A stretch of DNA of 7,318 nucleotides from Bacteroidales bacterium. GTDB lineage: Bacteria; Bacteroidota; Bacteroidia; Bacteroidales; UBA7960. The stretch spans positions 1 through 7,318 of the forward strand of contig SKNE01000262.1 of assembly GCA_007120675.1 (NCBI GenBank). Direction: 5' to 3'. Shown here piece after piece: positions 1 through 7,132 of the stretch; position 1 is the first letter of the stretch, and each line of letters begins with the position of its first letter. The notes under the pieces were generated by a model that saw nothing but the letters and a program-made list of their open reading frames with translations, searched no databases and had not been told where the DNA came from. The position numbers and the translations under genes were made by a program.

Positions 1-1
1 A

Positions 2-241
2 GGCACCTCCGTACTCATTGTCTTCATCAATGCCCTGTCTGGCTTCAGCGGCCACCTGCTGCTGGGTGAGTTTGACTGGGAGCTGGTTTTCCTTCTGGGC
101 TCAGGGGCTGCCCTGGGAGCATTTACCGGTCCACGGCTCCTGGGCAAGATCAAACCCAGGGGAAAAGGCCGGAATTACCGCTATGTCTTAAGCATCCTGC
201 TGATCGCCCTGGGGCTTTACCTGGTCAGCCGATTCCTTTGA
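2..241 (+). CDS. TauE/SafE-family membrane permease, C-terminal fragment
   Basis: This is an open frame entering from the left edge and ending at TGA 239-241; 79 codons are visible. The translation has three hydrophobic stretches. The first starts GTSVLIVFINALSGFSGHLL, the second lies around WELVFLLGSGAALGAFTGPRLLGKI, and the third is YRYVLSILLIALGLYLVSRF just before the stop. The alternation of a small-residue-rich helix (GSGAALGAFTGPRL), a short basic loop (KIKPRGKGR) and a final helix ending a few residues from the terminus is typical of the C-terminal half of TauE/SafE (formerly DUF81) permeases, where the G-x-x-x-G-x-x-L pattern recurs. Members are inner-membrane transporters, often linked to sulfite, sulfonate or other organic anion export, but the substrate cannot be told from this fragment. 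The start codon and N-terminal half lie outside the window. It converges on the CoA-binding gene and is unlikely to be transcribed with the cyd operon. Confidence 0.75.
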   Translation, partial: GTSVLIVFINALSGFSGHLLLGEFDWELVFLLGSGAALGAFTGPRLLGKIKPRGKGRNYRYVLSILLIALGLYLVSRFL

Positions 242-374
242 TTGCCTGGAGAATCCCAGTCCGGCAGCTTAAGCTTGTTTTCAAATTATCCGCAGCAGGA
301 CAGGCAGCCGGGCCAATGCACCAAATGGCCGGCAACTCGCACCAAAACAAACCCAGGGTATTACCAGGCCCAGG
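242..374. other. Convergent intergenic region
   Basis: This 133-bp gap separates the plus-strand permease end from the minus-strand stop of the CoA-binding gene. It contains a 10-bp perfect palindrome (AGCTTAAGCT, 266-275) and a GC-rich imperfect hairpin at 307-333, described separately. Short plus-strand open frames run through it into the antisense of the next gene, but they have no recognisable protein features and I regard them as chance. Confidence 0.6.
307..333. terminator. Possible bidirectional terminator hairpin
   Basis: The arms GCCGGGCCA (307-315) and TGGCCGGC (326-333) are complementary apart from one bulged G, around a 10-nt loop. It sits between two convergent genes, where a shared terminator is expected. 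Neither side carries a clear U-tract (AACTCGCACC follows on the plus strand), so it is not a classical intrinsic terminator. It could be a chance GC-rich repeat. Confidence 0.35.
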
Positions 375-839
375 TCAAGCTTTCAAAGGAAGCCGGCCAA
401 AGAGTTTCAAAATGGATTGATGGAGTTTATGGATGCCGGTGGGATTGGCATGTAGCAGGATACAGCGGTTGTAAACAGCATCCAAACCCTTCTCTTCCAG
501 TTTGTCTCTCACCGCCTTGCTGCCGGACATTTGCTGGATCCACAGAATCCTGACCCCCCTCTCAGCAGCCTGGTCAACCAATCGCTCTGTCACCCCGGGC
601 CGGGTAATGATCAGCAGGGCCTCCACTTCAGGAGGCAGGCTGTCCAGGTCCTGGTGCACCACTTCGCCCCCGGGAGCGGTCCCCCCGCAGGGATTGACAG
701 GATGAATGACATAGCCCTTTTCCTTGAGGGTCTGGTAGACCGTATGTCCAAATTTTTTACTGGAATGGGAATAGCCCGCCAGGGCGATGTGCTCCTGCCC
801 CAGGAAGGAGTCAACCAGTAGCTTGGGAGATGATTTCAT
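375..839 (-). CDS. CoA-binding domain protein (YccU-like)
   Basis: This 154-residue protein matches the small stand-alone CoA-binding family (CoA_binding_2, COG1832, E. coli YccU type), which adopts a Rossmann fold like the N-terminal domain of succinyl-CoA synthetase alpha. The glycine-containing first strand and turn is IALAGYSHSSKKFG (residues 18-31). It is followed by a helix and the strand GYVIHPVNP (42-50), where the VNP motif is highly characteristic. Next come LDSLPPEVEALLIITRPG (65-82), the strand ILWIQQMSGS (98-107), and the late cysteine motif NRCILLHANPTGIHKLH (124-140). About 140-155 residues is the usual size, so the gene looks complete. The ATG at 837-839 starts about ten residues before the first predicted strand region; the sequence upstream is AT-rich with no strong Shine-Dalgarno. 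There is no signal peptide, so it should be cytoplasmic. Its cellular role is not established. It is transcribed divergently from cydA across a 332-bp gap. Confidence 0.82.
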   Translation of the reverse strand: MKSSPKLLVDSFLGQEHIALAGYSHSSKKFGHTVYQTLKEKGYVIHPVNPCGGTAPGGEVVHQDLDSLPPEVEALLIITRPGVTERLVDQAAERGVRILWIQQMSGSKAVRDKLEEKGLDAVYNRCILLHANPTGIHKLHQSILKLFGRLPLKA

Positions 840-1027
840 GGTTTATTATTTGAGTTATTGACCTTTGGGCGCAACAGGAATCATGCCGTCACAAACAAAG
901 CCAGCCAGGGTGAAAAGGCTGCAAGGCTTTCTCCGGACAATCTTCAATTGCCAGCTCACGGTTCAGGACAAAATTAGGTATTTCACTGGTCTAAAAGTAG
1001 CCTTTTTAGCCCACCTTATTCACAATG

Positions 1028-1058
1028 ATTGGTAATTTAGTTTAGACTAATTCCAAAT
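1028..1058. promoter_or_regulatory. Imperfect inverted repeat, candidate operator
   Basis: The core TTAGT (1037-1041), TTAG, ACTAA (1046-1050) is a perfect inverted repeat. A wider pairing also exists: ATTGGTAATTTAG (1028-1040) against CTAATTCCAAAT (1047-1058), with two unpaired T residues. It lies about 115-145 bp upstream of the cydA start and a few tens of bases before the putative -7 box. That position would suit a regulator site controlling the oxygen-responsive cyd operon. No known binding motif is recognised, and AT-rich sequence produces such repeats by chance. Confidence 0.35.
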
Positions 1059-1092
1059 TAGCAGAAAGGGATCTCCTCTATTGATTTATTTT

Positions 1093-1100
1093 TATTTTTG
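1093..1100 (+). promoter_or_regulatory. Possible Bacteroidota-type -7 promoter box
   Basis: TATTTTTG matches the TAnnTTTG consensus of the primary sigma factor promoters of Bacteroidota. It lies 72 bp before the cydA ATG, so transcription from it would give a leader of about 60-70 nt. I found no good TTTG -33 element at the expected distance, and T-rich sequence makes this match easy to get by chance. Confidence 0.35.
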
Positions 1101-1171
1101 TTCGCACAATGTTTCATCATCACACCATCCTTTGAAAGCCTTCATGAACGAATCAACCTAAACCCTCGCTT

Positions 1172-2533
1172 ATGGAAGTATTAGAGATTGCCAGGTGGCA
1201 GTTTGGGATCACCACTGTCTACCACTTCTTTTTCAGTCCGCTGACCATGGGACTGGCGGTGTTGACAGCCATACTGCACACCTTCTACTATCGCACCAAC
1301 AGCGATCAGTACAAATTGCTCACCAAGTATTTCGGCAAACTGTTCATCATCATATTTGCACTGGGTGTCGTAACGGGCATCGTGCTCGAGTTCCAGTTCG
1401 GGATGGCCTGGTCGGAATATTCGAGGTTCGTGGGCGACATCTTTGGCATCCCCCTGGCCATTGAAGCCCTGCTGGCCTTCTTCCTGGAGTCCACCTTCAT
1501 TGCCGTTTGGCTCTTTGGATGGGGTCGTTTGCCCAAAGGCATTCACCTGCTGAGCATATGGCTGGTGGCCCTGGGCTCGAACCTGTCGGCCCTCTGGATT
1601 CTCATCGCCAACGCCTGGATGCAGGTGCCCGTGGGGTATGTCCTGAACGATGGACGCGCGGAACTGGCCGACTTTGTGGCGATCATGCTCAATGAACAGA
1701 TGCTGGTGATGGTACAGCACACCATCATCGCAGCTTTTGTGTCCGGGGGACTTTTCATGTTTGGCATCAGTGCCTGGCAGATCCTCCGCAAAAACCAGGT
1801 GGAAGTATTCGGCAAATCGGCCCGCATCGCCTTGGTATTCACAGCGGTATCTTCCCTTCTGGTGGCCACCACCGGCCACACGCAGGCCCAGCACACCGTG
1901 CAGTATCAACCCATGAAGATGGCGGCCATGGAAGGACTCTGGGAGACAGAGCAGCCGGCGGGATTTTCCATGTTTGCCATCATTGACCAGGAGAACCAGA
2001 CCAGCCGTCGTGAGCTGAGACTGCCGTACATGCTCTCCGTCCTGGCCTACAACAACACAACCAGCGAGGTGCGCGGGATGATTGACCTGCAGAGCGAATA
2101 CGAAGCCACCTATGGTCCCGGCAACTACATCCCCCCCGTTACGGTCGTTTATTGGAGCTTCCGGCTCATGGTGGGACTGGGCATCCTTTTCATCCTATAC
2201 GCTTTCACCGGATTGGTTTTATGGTGGAGGGACAAACTGGAGCACAACCGGCTGTACCTGAAAGCGGGGACCATCATCATGTTCCTCCCCCTGCTGGCCA
2301 ACTCCCTGGGCTGGGTCGTCACGGAAATGGGCCGGCAACCGTGGATTGTCCATGGCCTGATGCTGACCCGCGACGGGGTCTCGCCCAATGTGAGCAGCGG
2401 ATCCATGCTGCTGACCACCATTGTCTTTACGCTGGTATACGGACTGCTTGCCGCAGTAGCCGTCTACCTGGTCCACCGCTTTGCCAAACCCGGGGTTCCG
2501 GAAGACAAAGACACAATGGTTCATGCTTATTAA
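1172..2533 (+). CDS. cydA: Cytochrome bd-type quinol oxidase subunit I
   Basis: CydA is the heme-carrying subunit of the bd oxidase. It oxidises quinol at the periplasmic side of the membrane and passes electrons through hemes b558, b595 and d to O2. By alignment from memory to E. coli CydA, the key residues are present: His18 (E. coli H19), Glu98 and Glu106 in IEALLAFFLES (E99, E107), His183 (H186) and Met333 (M393) for b558, Arg331 (R391), and Glu385 in TEMGRQPW (E445). The quinol-loop residues Lys249 and Glu254 match K252 and E257. Nine hydrophobic segments are visible, at roughly 16-38, 55-75, 93-117, 125-147, 179-203, 216-234, 323-348, 366-383 and 411-435. At 453 residues it is shorter than E. 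coli CydA (522); about 60 residues are missing between Glu254 and Met333, which makes it a short Q-loop form. The ATG at 1172 fits the family N-terminus (EIARWQFG), and an in-frame TGA at 1145-1147 limits extension. There is no Shine-Dalgarno. It is the first gene of cydABDC. Confidence 0.97.
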   Translation: MEVLEIARWQFGITTVYHFFFSPLTMGLAVLTAILHTFYYRTNSDQYKLLTKYFGKLFIIIFALGVVTGIVLEFQFGMAWSEYSRFVGDIFGIPLAIEALLAFFLESTFIAVWLFGWGRLPKGIHLLSIWLVALGSNLSALWILIANAWMQVPVGYVLNDGRAELADFVAIMLNEQMLVMVQHTIIAAFVSGGLFMFGISAWQILRKNQVEVFGKSARIALVFTAVSSLLVATTGHTQAQHTVQYQPMKMAAMEGLWETEQPAGFSMFAIIDQENQTSRRELRLPYMLSVLAYNNTTSEVRGMIDLQSEYEATYGPGNYIPPVTVVYWSFRLMVGLGILFILYAFTGLVLWWRDKLEHNRLYLKAGTIIMFLPLLANSLGWVVTEMGRQPWIVHGLMLTRDGVSPNVSSGSMLLTTIVFTLVYGLLAAVAVYLVHRFAKPGVPEDKDTMVHAY

Positions 2534-2569
2534 AGGTGCTTCTTTCGTAAAACATAAAACACAATCGCC

Positions 2570-3586
2570 ATGGATTTTCAACTTATATGGTTCATATTGA
2601 TAGCCATTTTGTTTATCGGCTATTTCATCCTGGAAGGCTTTGACTTTGGTGTGGGGATCCTCATGCCATTCATCAGCAAGGACGACACCGACCGGCGGGT
2701 GGTGCTCAACACCATCGGCCCGTTCTGGGATGCCAATGAGGTGTGGCTGATCACCGCCGGAGGGGCCATGTTTGCAGCCTTCCCCCACTGGTACGCCACC
2801 CTGTTCAGCGGTTTTTACATCCCCCTCTTCCTCATGCTGCTTGCGCTGATCTTACGGGCAGTGGGATTTGAATTCCGCAGCAAGAAGAAAGAAGTGTGGT
2901 GGCGCCGCACCTTCGATCAGTTCATTTTCTGGGGAAGCCTCATCCCTGCCCTGCTCTGGGGAGTGGCATTCACCAATATCGTGCAGGGACTGCCCATTGG
3001 CTCAGACATGAACTTCACGGGCAACCTGCTGCACATACTCAACCCCTACGCACTCTTGGGCGGTGTGGTGGTCGTTTTCCTTTTCGTCCTGCACGGGGCC
3101 CTCTTTTTGAGCCTGCGCACCACCGATGGCCTGAAGCAAAGGGCGGAGAACATCGCCCGCGTCCTGTGGGTGCCCATAGCAGCGGTCACTGCCATCTTTG
3201 CCATCATGGGCTATTGGAACACCATGCTTTTTGAGGGCCTGGGACTGGTGCCCGGCACCTTCCCCACACTGGCCATCCTGAGCTTCATCGCCTGCTTCAT
3301 TTTCATCAGGATGAAGATGCAGGGTTACGCTTTTGCGGCCATGGCGGCCACCATCCTGTTGGGTGCCTCGGTGGTTTTCTACGGCCTCTTCCCCAACGTG
3401 ATGCCCTCCTCGCTGGATCCGGCCTACAGCCTGACGGTCTACAACGCATCATCCAGCCAGATGACCCTGCGGATCATGTCCATCGTAGCCCTTTTCTTCG
3501 TGCCCGTGGTGCTTGCATACCAGGGCTGGAGCTATTACGTCTTTAGCAAGCGCATCACCCGGGATGCCATTCCCCGTGAGGATTAG
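2570..3586 (+). CDS. cydB: Cytochrome bd-type quinol oxidase subunit II
   Basis: CydB is the second core subunit of the bd oxidase. It is structurally similar to CydA but binds no heme in most enzymes; it stabilises the complex and lines a proton path. The N-terminal motif LEGFDFGVGILMPF (21-34) and the block GPFWDANEVWLITAGGAMFAA (50-70) are diagnostic. Trp53-Asp54 corresponds to E. coli W57-D58, where the Asp is part of a proposed proton channel. LRAVGFEFRSK (95-105) matches the conserved FRPVGFDYRSK of E. coli. Near the C-terminus, LFPNVMPSSL (273-282) and TVYNASSS (289-296) are also family hallmarks. About eight or nine membrane segments can be seen. At 338 residues it is in the range of non-enterobacterial CydB (E. 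coli 379). The start follows an A-rich leader (AAAACATAAAACACAATCGCC), as is usual in Bacteroidota, 36 bp after the cydA stop. Confidence 0.97.
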   Translation: MDFQLIWFILIAILFIGYFILEGFDFGVGILMPFISKDDTDRRVVLNTIGPFWDANEVWLITAGGAMFAAFPHWYATLFSGFYIPLFLMLLALILRAVGFEFRSKKKEVWWRRTFDQFIFWGSLIPALLWGVAFTNIVQGLPIGSDMNFTGNLLHILNPYALLGGVVVVFLFVLHGALFLSLRTTDGLKQRAENIARVLWVPIAAVTAIFAIMGYWNTMLFEGLGLVPGTFPTLAILSFIACFIFIRMKMQGYAFAAMAATILLGASVVFYGLFPNVMPSSLDPAYSLTVYNASSSQMTLRIMSIVALFFVPVVLAYQGWSYYVFSKRITRDAIPRED

Positions 3587-3604
3587 GCCGCCCCTAACAA
3601 CCCG

Positions 3605-5386
3605 ATGTCAGAAAGAACAACAAATTCCAGCTTATCAGATGGATCCGGGCACACCCACCGCAGATTATTCCTGCATGCGGCGGGTGTGCCCGCCTATTTT
3701 GGGCTGAACGCCCTGCTGAGTGCCCTCCTCACCCTTGTGATCATCGTCCAGATGTTCAGCCTGAGCCTGCTCATTGCCGAAGCATTCACCACGCGGGAGT
3801 GGCCAGGGCAACACCTGTTTTTCCTTTTGGCCGGCAGCATTCTGATGAGAAGCCTGCTGGTCTGGCTGCGCGAACGCTTTTCGCGACGTCAGTCCGTCCG
3901 CCTCAGGTCCACCCTGCGCCAGGACGCTTTCCAAAAGGTCCTTAGCCTGGGCCCCCAATACGCCGGCACTGAACAGACGGGAGGCATCGTGGGACTGCTC
4001 ACAGAGGGAGTGGAGAAGCTGGAGGACTACTACACCCACTACATCCCGGCATTGGTGCACATCGTCATCCTGCCTCCCCTGGTCATCCTCTTTGTATTTT
4101 ACCTGGATTGGCCCAGTGGACTGATCCTGCTGGTCACCGGTCCGGTGATCGTATTTTTCATGTGGTTGATTGGCACCTATGCAAAGAAAATCAGCCAGGA
4201 TCAGTGGGAGTCCATGAACAGTCTGGGCGCCGGTTTCCTGGATGCCATACAAGGATTGAAAACCCTCAAGCTTTTGGGCGTCAGCCAGGAGGAGACCCAT
4301 CGCATCGCAAGCAGCAGCAATCGATTCAGGGAGATGACCATGCGGATGCTGACAGTGGCCTTCCTGTCGGGCATGGTGCTTGAGCTGGCTGCCAGCATCA
4401 GCATCGCCATGGTGGCCGTGCAGGTGGGCATCAGGCTCATCGAAGGGATGATGGGTTTCCAACCGGGGCTATTCATGCTGCTGCTGGCTCCCGAATTCTA
4501 CCTGCCCTTCAGGGCCCTGGGCCAGCATCACCACGCCGGCATGGAAGGCAGCGCAGCGGCCTCGGAGCTATTCAGGCTAATGGACCAGGCAAATGAGGGC
4601 CCTTCCGCCGGACAACCGCCGAAAATCGGGCAAACGCCTGCCAGCATACTATGCGAAGGCCTTCAATACACCTACCCCGGTCAGGACGAGCCCGCCGTCC
4701 GGAACCTTGATTGTGCACTGCCGGCAGGCAGCCTCACCGCCATCGTGGGTCCCACAGGCTCGGGAAAGACCACCTTCACCAGGCTACTCATGGGCTATCT
4801 CCGGGCCGGGGAAGGCCAAATCCGGGTGAATGGCGATCCACTGAGAGTCAGTGACTACGAAACGTGGAGGGGACACATTGCCTATGTGTCGCAACATCCC
4901 TGGTTTTTCGATGGTAGTGTGATGGACAACCTGCTTACGGCACGACCGGGAGCTGAAAAGGAAGAAGTCGAGGAAGCGGCGCGACGGGCAGGGGCGCACC
5001 AATTCATACTCCAGATGTCGCACGGATATGACACCCCCCTGACAAACAATGCCTCCAGCCTCAGCGGCGGAGAGAGGCAACGACTTGCCGTGGCCAGGGC
5101 CCTGCTCAGGAAGGGGGCCGTACTGATCCTTGACGAACCCACCTCATCCCTTGACCCGGAAACCGAGCGCTACCTGGGTGAGGTGATCCGGCGAACAAAG
5201 GGTAAACACACATGCATTGTGATTGCACACCGCCTGAACACGGTGAGGCACGCCGACAATATCCTGGTGTTCAACAAAGGACAGATCGCTGAAAGCGGCA
5301 GTCACGATGAGCTGATCAGGGTTCAGGGCATCTATCACGACTTTCTCTCCAGGCAGGCCTGGAAATACAAATCCAAAGGACAATGA
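3605..5386 (+). CDS. cydD: ABC transporter CydD (bd oxidase assembly)
   Basis: This is a 593-residue half-transporter with an N-terminal exporter-type membrane domain (about 28-310) and a C-terminal nucleotide-binding domain (about 347-585). It pairs with CydC. The heterodimer is required to mature cytochrome bd and has been reported to export cysteine/glutathione and, more recently, to handle heme. The ATPase motifs are all canonical: Walker A GPTGSGKT (382-389), Q-loop Gln430 (AYVSQHPWFF), signature LSGGERQR (486-493), Walker B LILDE (507-511) followed by PTSSLD, and H-loop His542. The segment GQHHHAGMEGSAAASELF (306-323) is the family's conserved end-of-TM6 region; E. coli has YHA there. 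The first 25 residues are polar with no signal peptide. The gene starts 18 bp after cydB and its stop overlaps the cydC start (ATGA). Position next to cydAB and the CydD-like order support CydD rather than a generic lipid or drug exporter. Confidence 0.92.
   Translation: MSERTTNSSLSDGSGHTHRRLFLHAAGVPAYFGLNALLSALLTLVIIVQMFSLSLLIAEAFTTREWPGQHLFFLLAGSILMRSLLVWLRERFSRRQSVRLRSTLRQDAFQKVLSLGPQYAGTEQTGGIVGLLTEGVEKLEDYYTHYIPALVHIVILPPLVILFVFYLDWPSGLILLVTGPVIVFFMWLIGTYAKKISQDQWESMNSLGAGFLDAIQGLKTLKLLGVSQEETHRIASSSNRFREMTMRMLTVAFLSGMVLELAASISIAMVAVQVGIRLIEGMMGFQPGLFMLLLAPEFYLPFRALGQHHHAGMEGSAAASELFRLMDQANEGPSAGQPPKIGQTPASILCEGLQYTYPGQDEPAVRNLDCALPAGSLTAIVGPTGSGKTTFTRLLMGYLRAGEGQIRVNGDPLRVSDYETWRGHIAYVSQHPWFFDGSVMDNLLTARPGAEKEEVEEAARRAGAHQFILQMSHGYDTPLTNNASSLSGGERQRLAVARALLRKGAVLILDEPTSSLDPETERYLGEVIRRTKGKHTCIVIAHRLNTVRHADNILVFNKGQIAESGSHDELIRVQGIYHDFLSRQAWKYKSKGQ
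5383..5386 (+). other. cydD-cydC translational overlap (ATGA)
   Basis: The ATG of cydC (5383-5385) overlaps the TGA of cydD (5384-5386). Such an overlap usually indicates translational coupling, which suits two subunits of an obligate heterodimer made in equal amounts. Confidence 0.85.
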
Positions 5387-7107
5387 CAGGCAGGCTGATC
5401 ACATACCTGAAGGTCCACAAGGGCAAATCGCTGCTGGCCATTTTGCTGGCCTGCGGAACCGTGCTGGCAGGGATGGGACTGATGGGGTTTTCCGGACACC
5501 TGATCTCCCGGGCAGCAGAACGTCCCATGCTGGTCGACCTCTTCATGATCACCGCTGCCGTGAGGTTTTTCGGTATCTCCCGGGCGGTCGTCAGGTATTT
5601 TGAGCGCCTGGTATCACACGACCTCACATTCAGGATCCTTTTGCATATCCGCACTAGCTTTTACCGGCAGTTGAACCGCTTCTCCCACAAGTGGATGATG
5701 AGCAAAAAGCCGGGTGAGCTGCTCACCGCCATGATCAGCGACATTGAAAGCCTGCAGAACGCCTACCTGCGCATCATCGCCCCGGTGATTGTCTCCTTTC
5801 TGATCTGCTGCATCACCTTTGTTTTGTTGCTGCTGTTTGATGGCTGGCTGGCCTTTGCGGTCCTCCTGTTTTTCCTGCTAAACGGACTGCTGGTGCCCTT
5901 CCTGGCCCTGAAGCGTGCGCGCGGCGGGGGGGTGAAGGAACGCAGGGCCAGGGGAAAAATGAAAGGCTTCCTGGTGGAAAAGATCCAGGGCATGCACGAC
6001 GCCTTGTGGCTGGAGGGCCGGGAGAGGCTCATCCATCAAATGGAGACAATCCAGGAGCAGCTGGATGAGGTCCAGCGTCATCATGCCAACAGCTCCGGGA
6101 TGGTGGAGGGGCTGAACCAGCTTCTGGCCAATCTGGCTGCCCTTGTGGCGCTGTTACTGATCATTCCACTGGTTTTGGGAGGACAAATACAGGCCACCAT
6201 GCTGGCAGCCCTGGTCCTGGGTGTCCTGAGCAGTTTTGAGGCCCTGCAGGCATTGTCCAGTGCCTTTGTGCATTACGATGGCTTCAGGGCATCTGCCAAC
6301 AGCCTGCACCAGCTGACAAAGGCCGGTGAGCCACCAGCTGGTCCGAAACAGCCGGCTGTAAAGCCATTGGGCGACCATCCCCACCTGGCATTCCGGCAGG
6401 TATCCTTTTCTTATGATACGACCCGGCAAACCTTACGGGATGTCTCCTTTGAACTGCCACCGGGCAGCAGGACGGCCATCCTTGGCCCCACGGGCAGTGG
6501 TAAGACCACCCTGCTTAACCTGCTCACCGGATTATGGCCGGCCGGGTCCGGCCAGGTATGTGCCGACGGACATTCCATTGATGAGCTGGACATGACATCT
6601 TACCGGGAATTGCTGGCCGTGTTGTCGCAAGACACCTTCATCTTCAACCGCACCGTCAGGGAAAACCTGCTCATGGCGCGCCCGGGAGCCAGTGACGGTG
6701 AATTGGAGGATGCCCTCAACGAGGTGGGGCTCTCCTTCCTGGCCGGCAAGCTGGACTGGTCCGTGGGAAGCCAGGGGATGAAGCTGTCGGGGGGAGAAAG
6801 GCAGCTTTTTGCCATGGCCCGCGCCCTGTTGAAGAGAAGCAGGATATGGTTGTTCGATGAATTATCTGCCAACATGGATGTGGCTACGGAACGAAAAATC
6901 CTGGACACGCTATGGAGCAAGCTTCACGACAGGACACTTGTAATGATCAGCCACAGGCTGGTGGACATGGACCGGATGGACCAGATCCTTGTCCTCCGGG
7001 ATGGGAAAGTGGCCGAAAGGGGCAGCCATCAGACACTGCTGGAAAGCAACGAGCATTATGCCAGGATGCTGCAGCATCAAATGCAGCTCATCCAGGACAA
7101 GGTGTGA
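5383..7107 (+). CDS. cydC: ABC transporter CydC (bd oxidase assembly)
   Basis: This is the 574-residue partner of CydD, with a membrane domain (about 12-300) and a nucleotide-binding domain (about 334-565). The CydC hallmark is near the start of the membrane domain: GMGLMGFSGHLISRAA (30-45), then RYFERLVSHDLTFRIL (71-86). In E. coli CydC the equivalent Arg and His (R81, H85) have been reported at a heme site; here they are Arg75 and His79, with the same spacing. The ATPase motifs are Walker A GPTGSGKT (368-375), Gln416 in VLSQDTF, signature LSGGERQ (468-474), Walker B IWLFDE (488-493) and H-loop His524 (MISHRL). After Walker B the usual PT-x-x-LD D-loop is replaced by LSANMD (494-499). Asp492, Glu493 and Asp499 are kept, so hydrolysis is probably retained. 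Translation is likely coupled to cydD through the 4-bp overlap. A run of seven G (5926-5932) lies in frame within GGGV and the frame is intact. Confidence 0.92.
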   Translation: MTGRLITYLKVHKGKSLLAILLACGTVLAGMGLMGFSGHLISRAAERPMLVDLFMITAAVRFFGISRAVVRYFERLVSHDLTFRILLHIRTSFYRQLNRFSHKWMMSKKPGELLTAMISDIESLQNAYLRIIAPVIVSFLICCITFVLLLLFDGWLAFAVLLFFLLNGLLVPFLALKRARGGGVKERRARGKMKGFLVEKIQGMHDALWLEGRERLIHQMETIQEQLDEVQRHHANSSGMVEGLNQLLANLAALVALLLIIPLVLGGQIQATMLAALVLGVLSSFEALQALSSAFVHYDGFRASANSLHQLTKAGEPPAGPKQPAVKPLGDHPHLAFRQVSFSYDTTRQTLRDVSFELPPGSRTAILGPTGSGKTTLLNLLTGLWPAGSGQVCADGHSIDELDMTSYRELLAVLSQDTFIFNRTVRENLLMARPGASDGELEDALNEVGLSFLAGKLDWSVGSQGMKLSGGERQLFAMARALLKRSRIWLFDELSANMDVATERKILDTLWSKLHDRTLVMISHRLVDMDRMDQILVLRDGKVAERGSHQTLLESNEHYARMLQHQMQLIQDKV

Positions 7108-7132
7108 AAAAATCTGCAAAACAAATCGCTTA

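Larger units (their letters stand above)
840..1171. other. Divergent intergenic region upstream of cyd operon
   Basis: This 332-bp stretch has no credible gene. It should hold the promoters of the minus-strand CoA-binding gene and of the plus-strand cyd operon. Composition shifts from mixed (840-960) to markedly AT-rich (about 960-1110), unlike the GC-rich genes on both sides. It contains an imperfect inverted repeat at 1028-1058 and a TAnnTTTG-like box at 1093-1100. I saw no clear FNR-type TTGAT-N4-ATCAA site. A five-codon ATG frame at 1144-1161 is probably chance. Confidence 0.7.

Noticed and set aside
502..821. Plus-strand open frames opposite the CoA-binding gene
   Set aside because: They lie within the region where the minus-strand protein shows the full conserved CoA-binding motifs; their own translations show nothing recognisable.
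1144..1161. Five-codon leader frame (MNEST, TAA) before cydA
   Set aside because: It has no ribosome binding site, no codon pattern suggesting attenuation and no adjacent hairpin; an ATG this short arises easily by chance.
1181..1909. 242-codon minus-strand open frame antisense to cydA
   Set aside because: It is entirely within cydA, and the translation is low-complexity (many Gly, His, Gln, Glu) without recognisable motifs.
3665..4462. 265-codon minus-strand open frame antisense to cydD
   Set aside because: It lies wholly inside cydD, whose protein is clearly homologous to a known family. The antisense product is rich in His, Gln and Asp with no domain-like pattern, as expected from a GC-rich gene read backwards.
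5926..5932. Run of seven G in cydC as a possible frameshift or phase-variation tract
   Set aside because: The reading frame is intact on both sides and the residues (GGGV) fit; a single 7-base run in GC-rich DNA is not enough to argue for phase variation.
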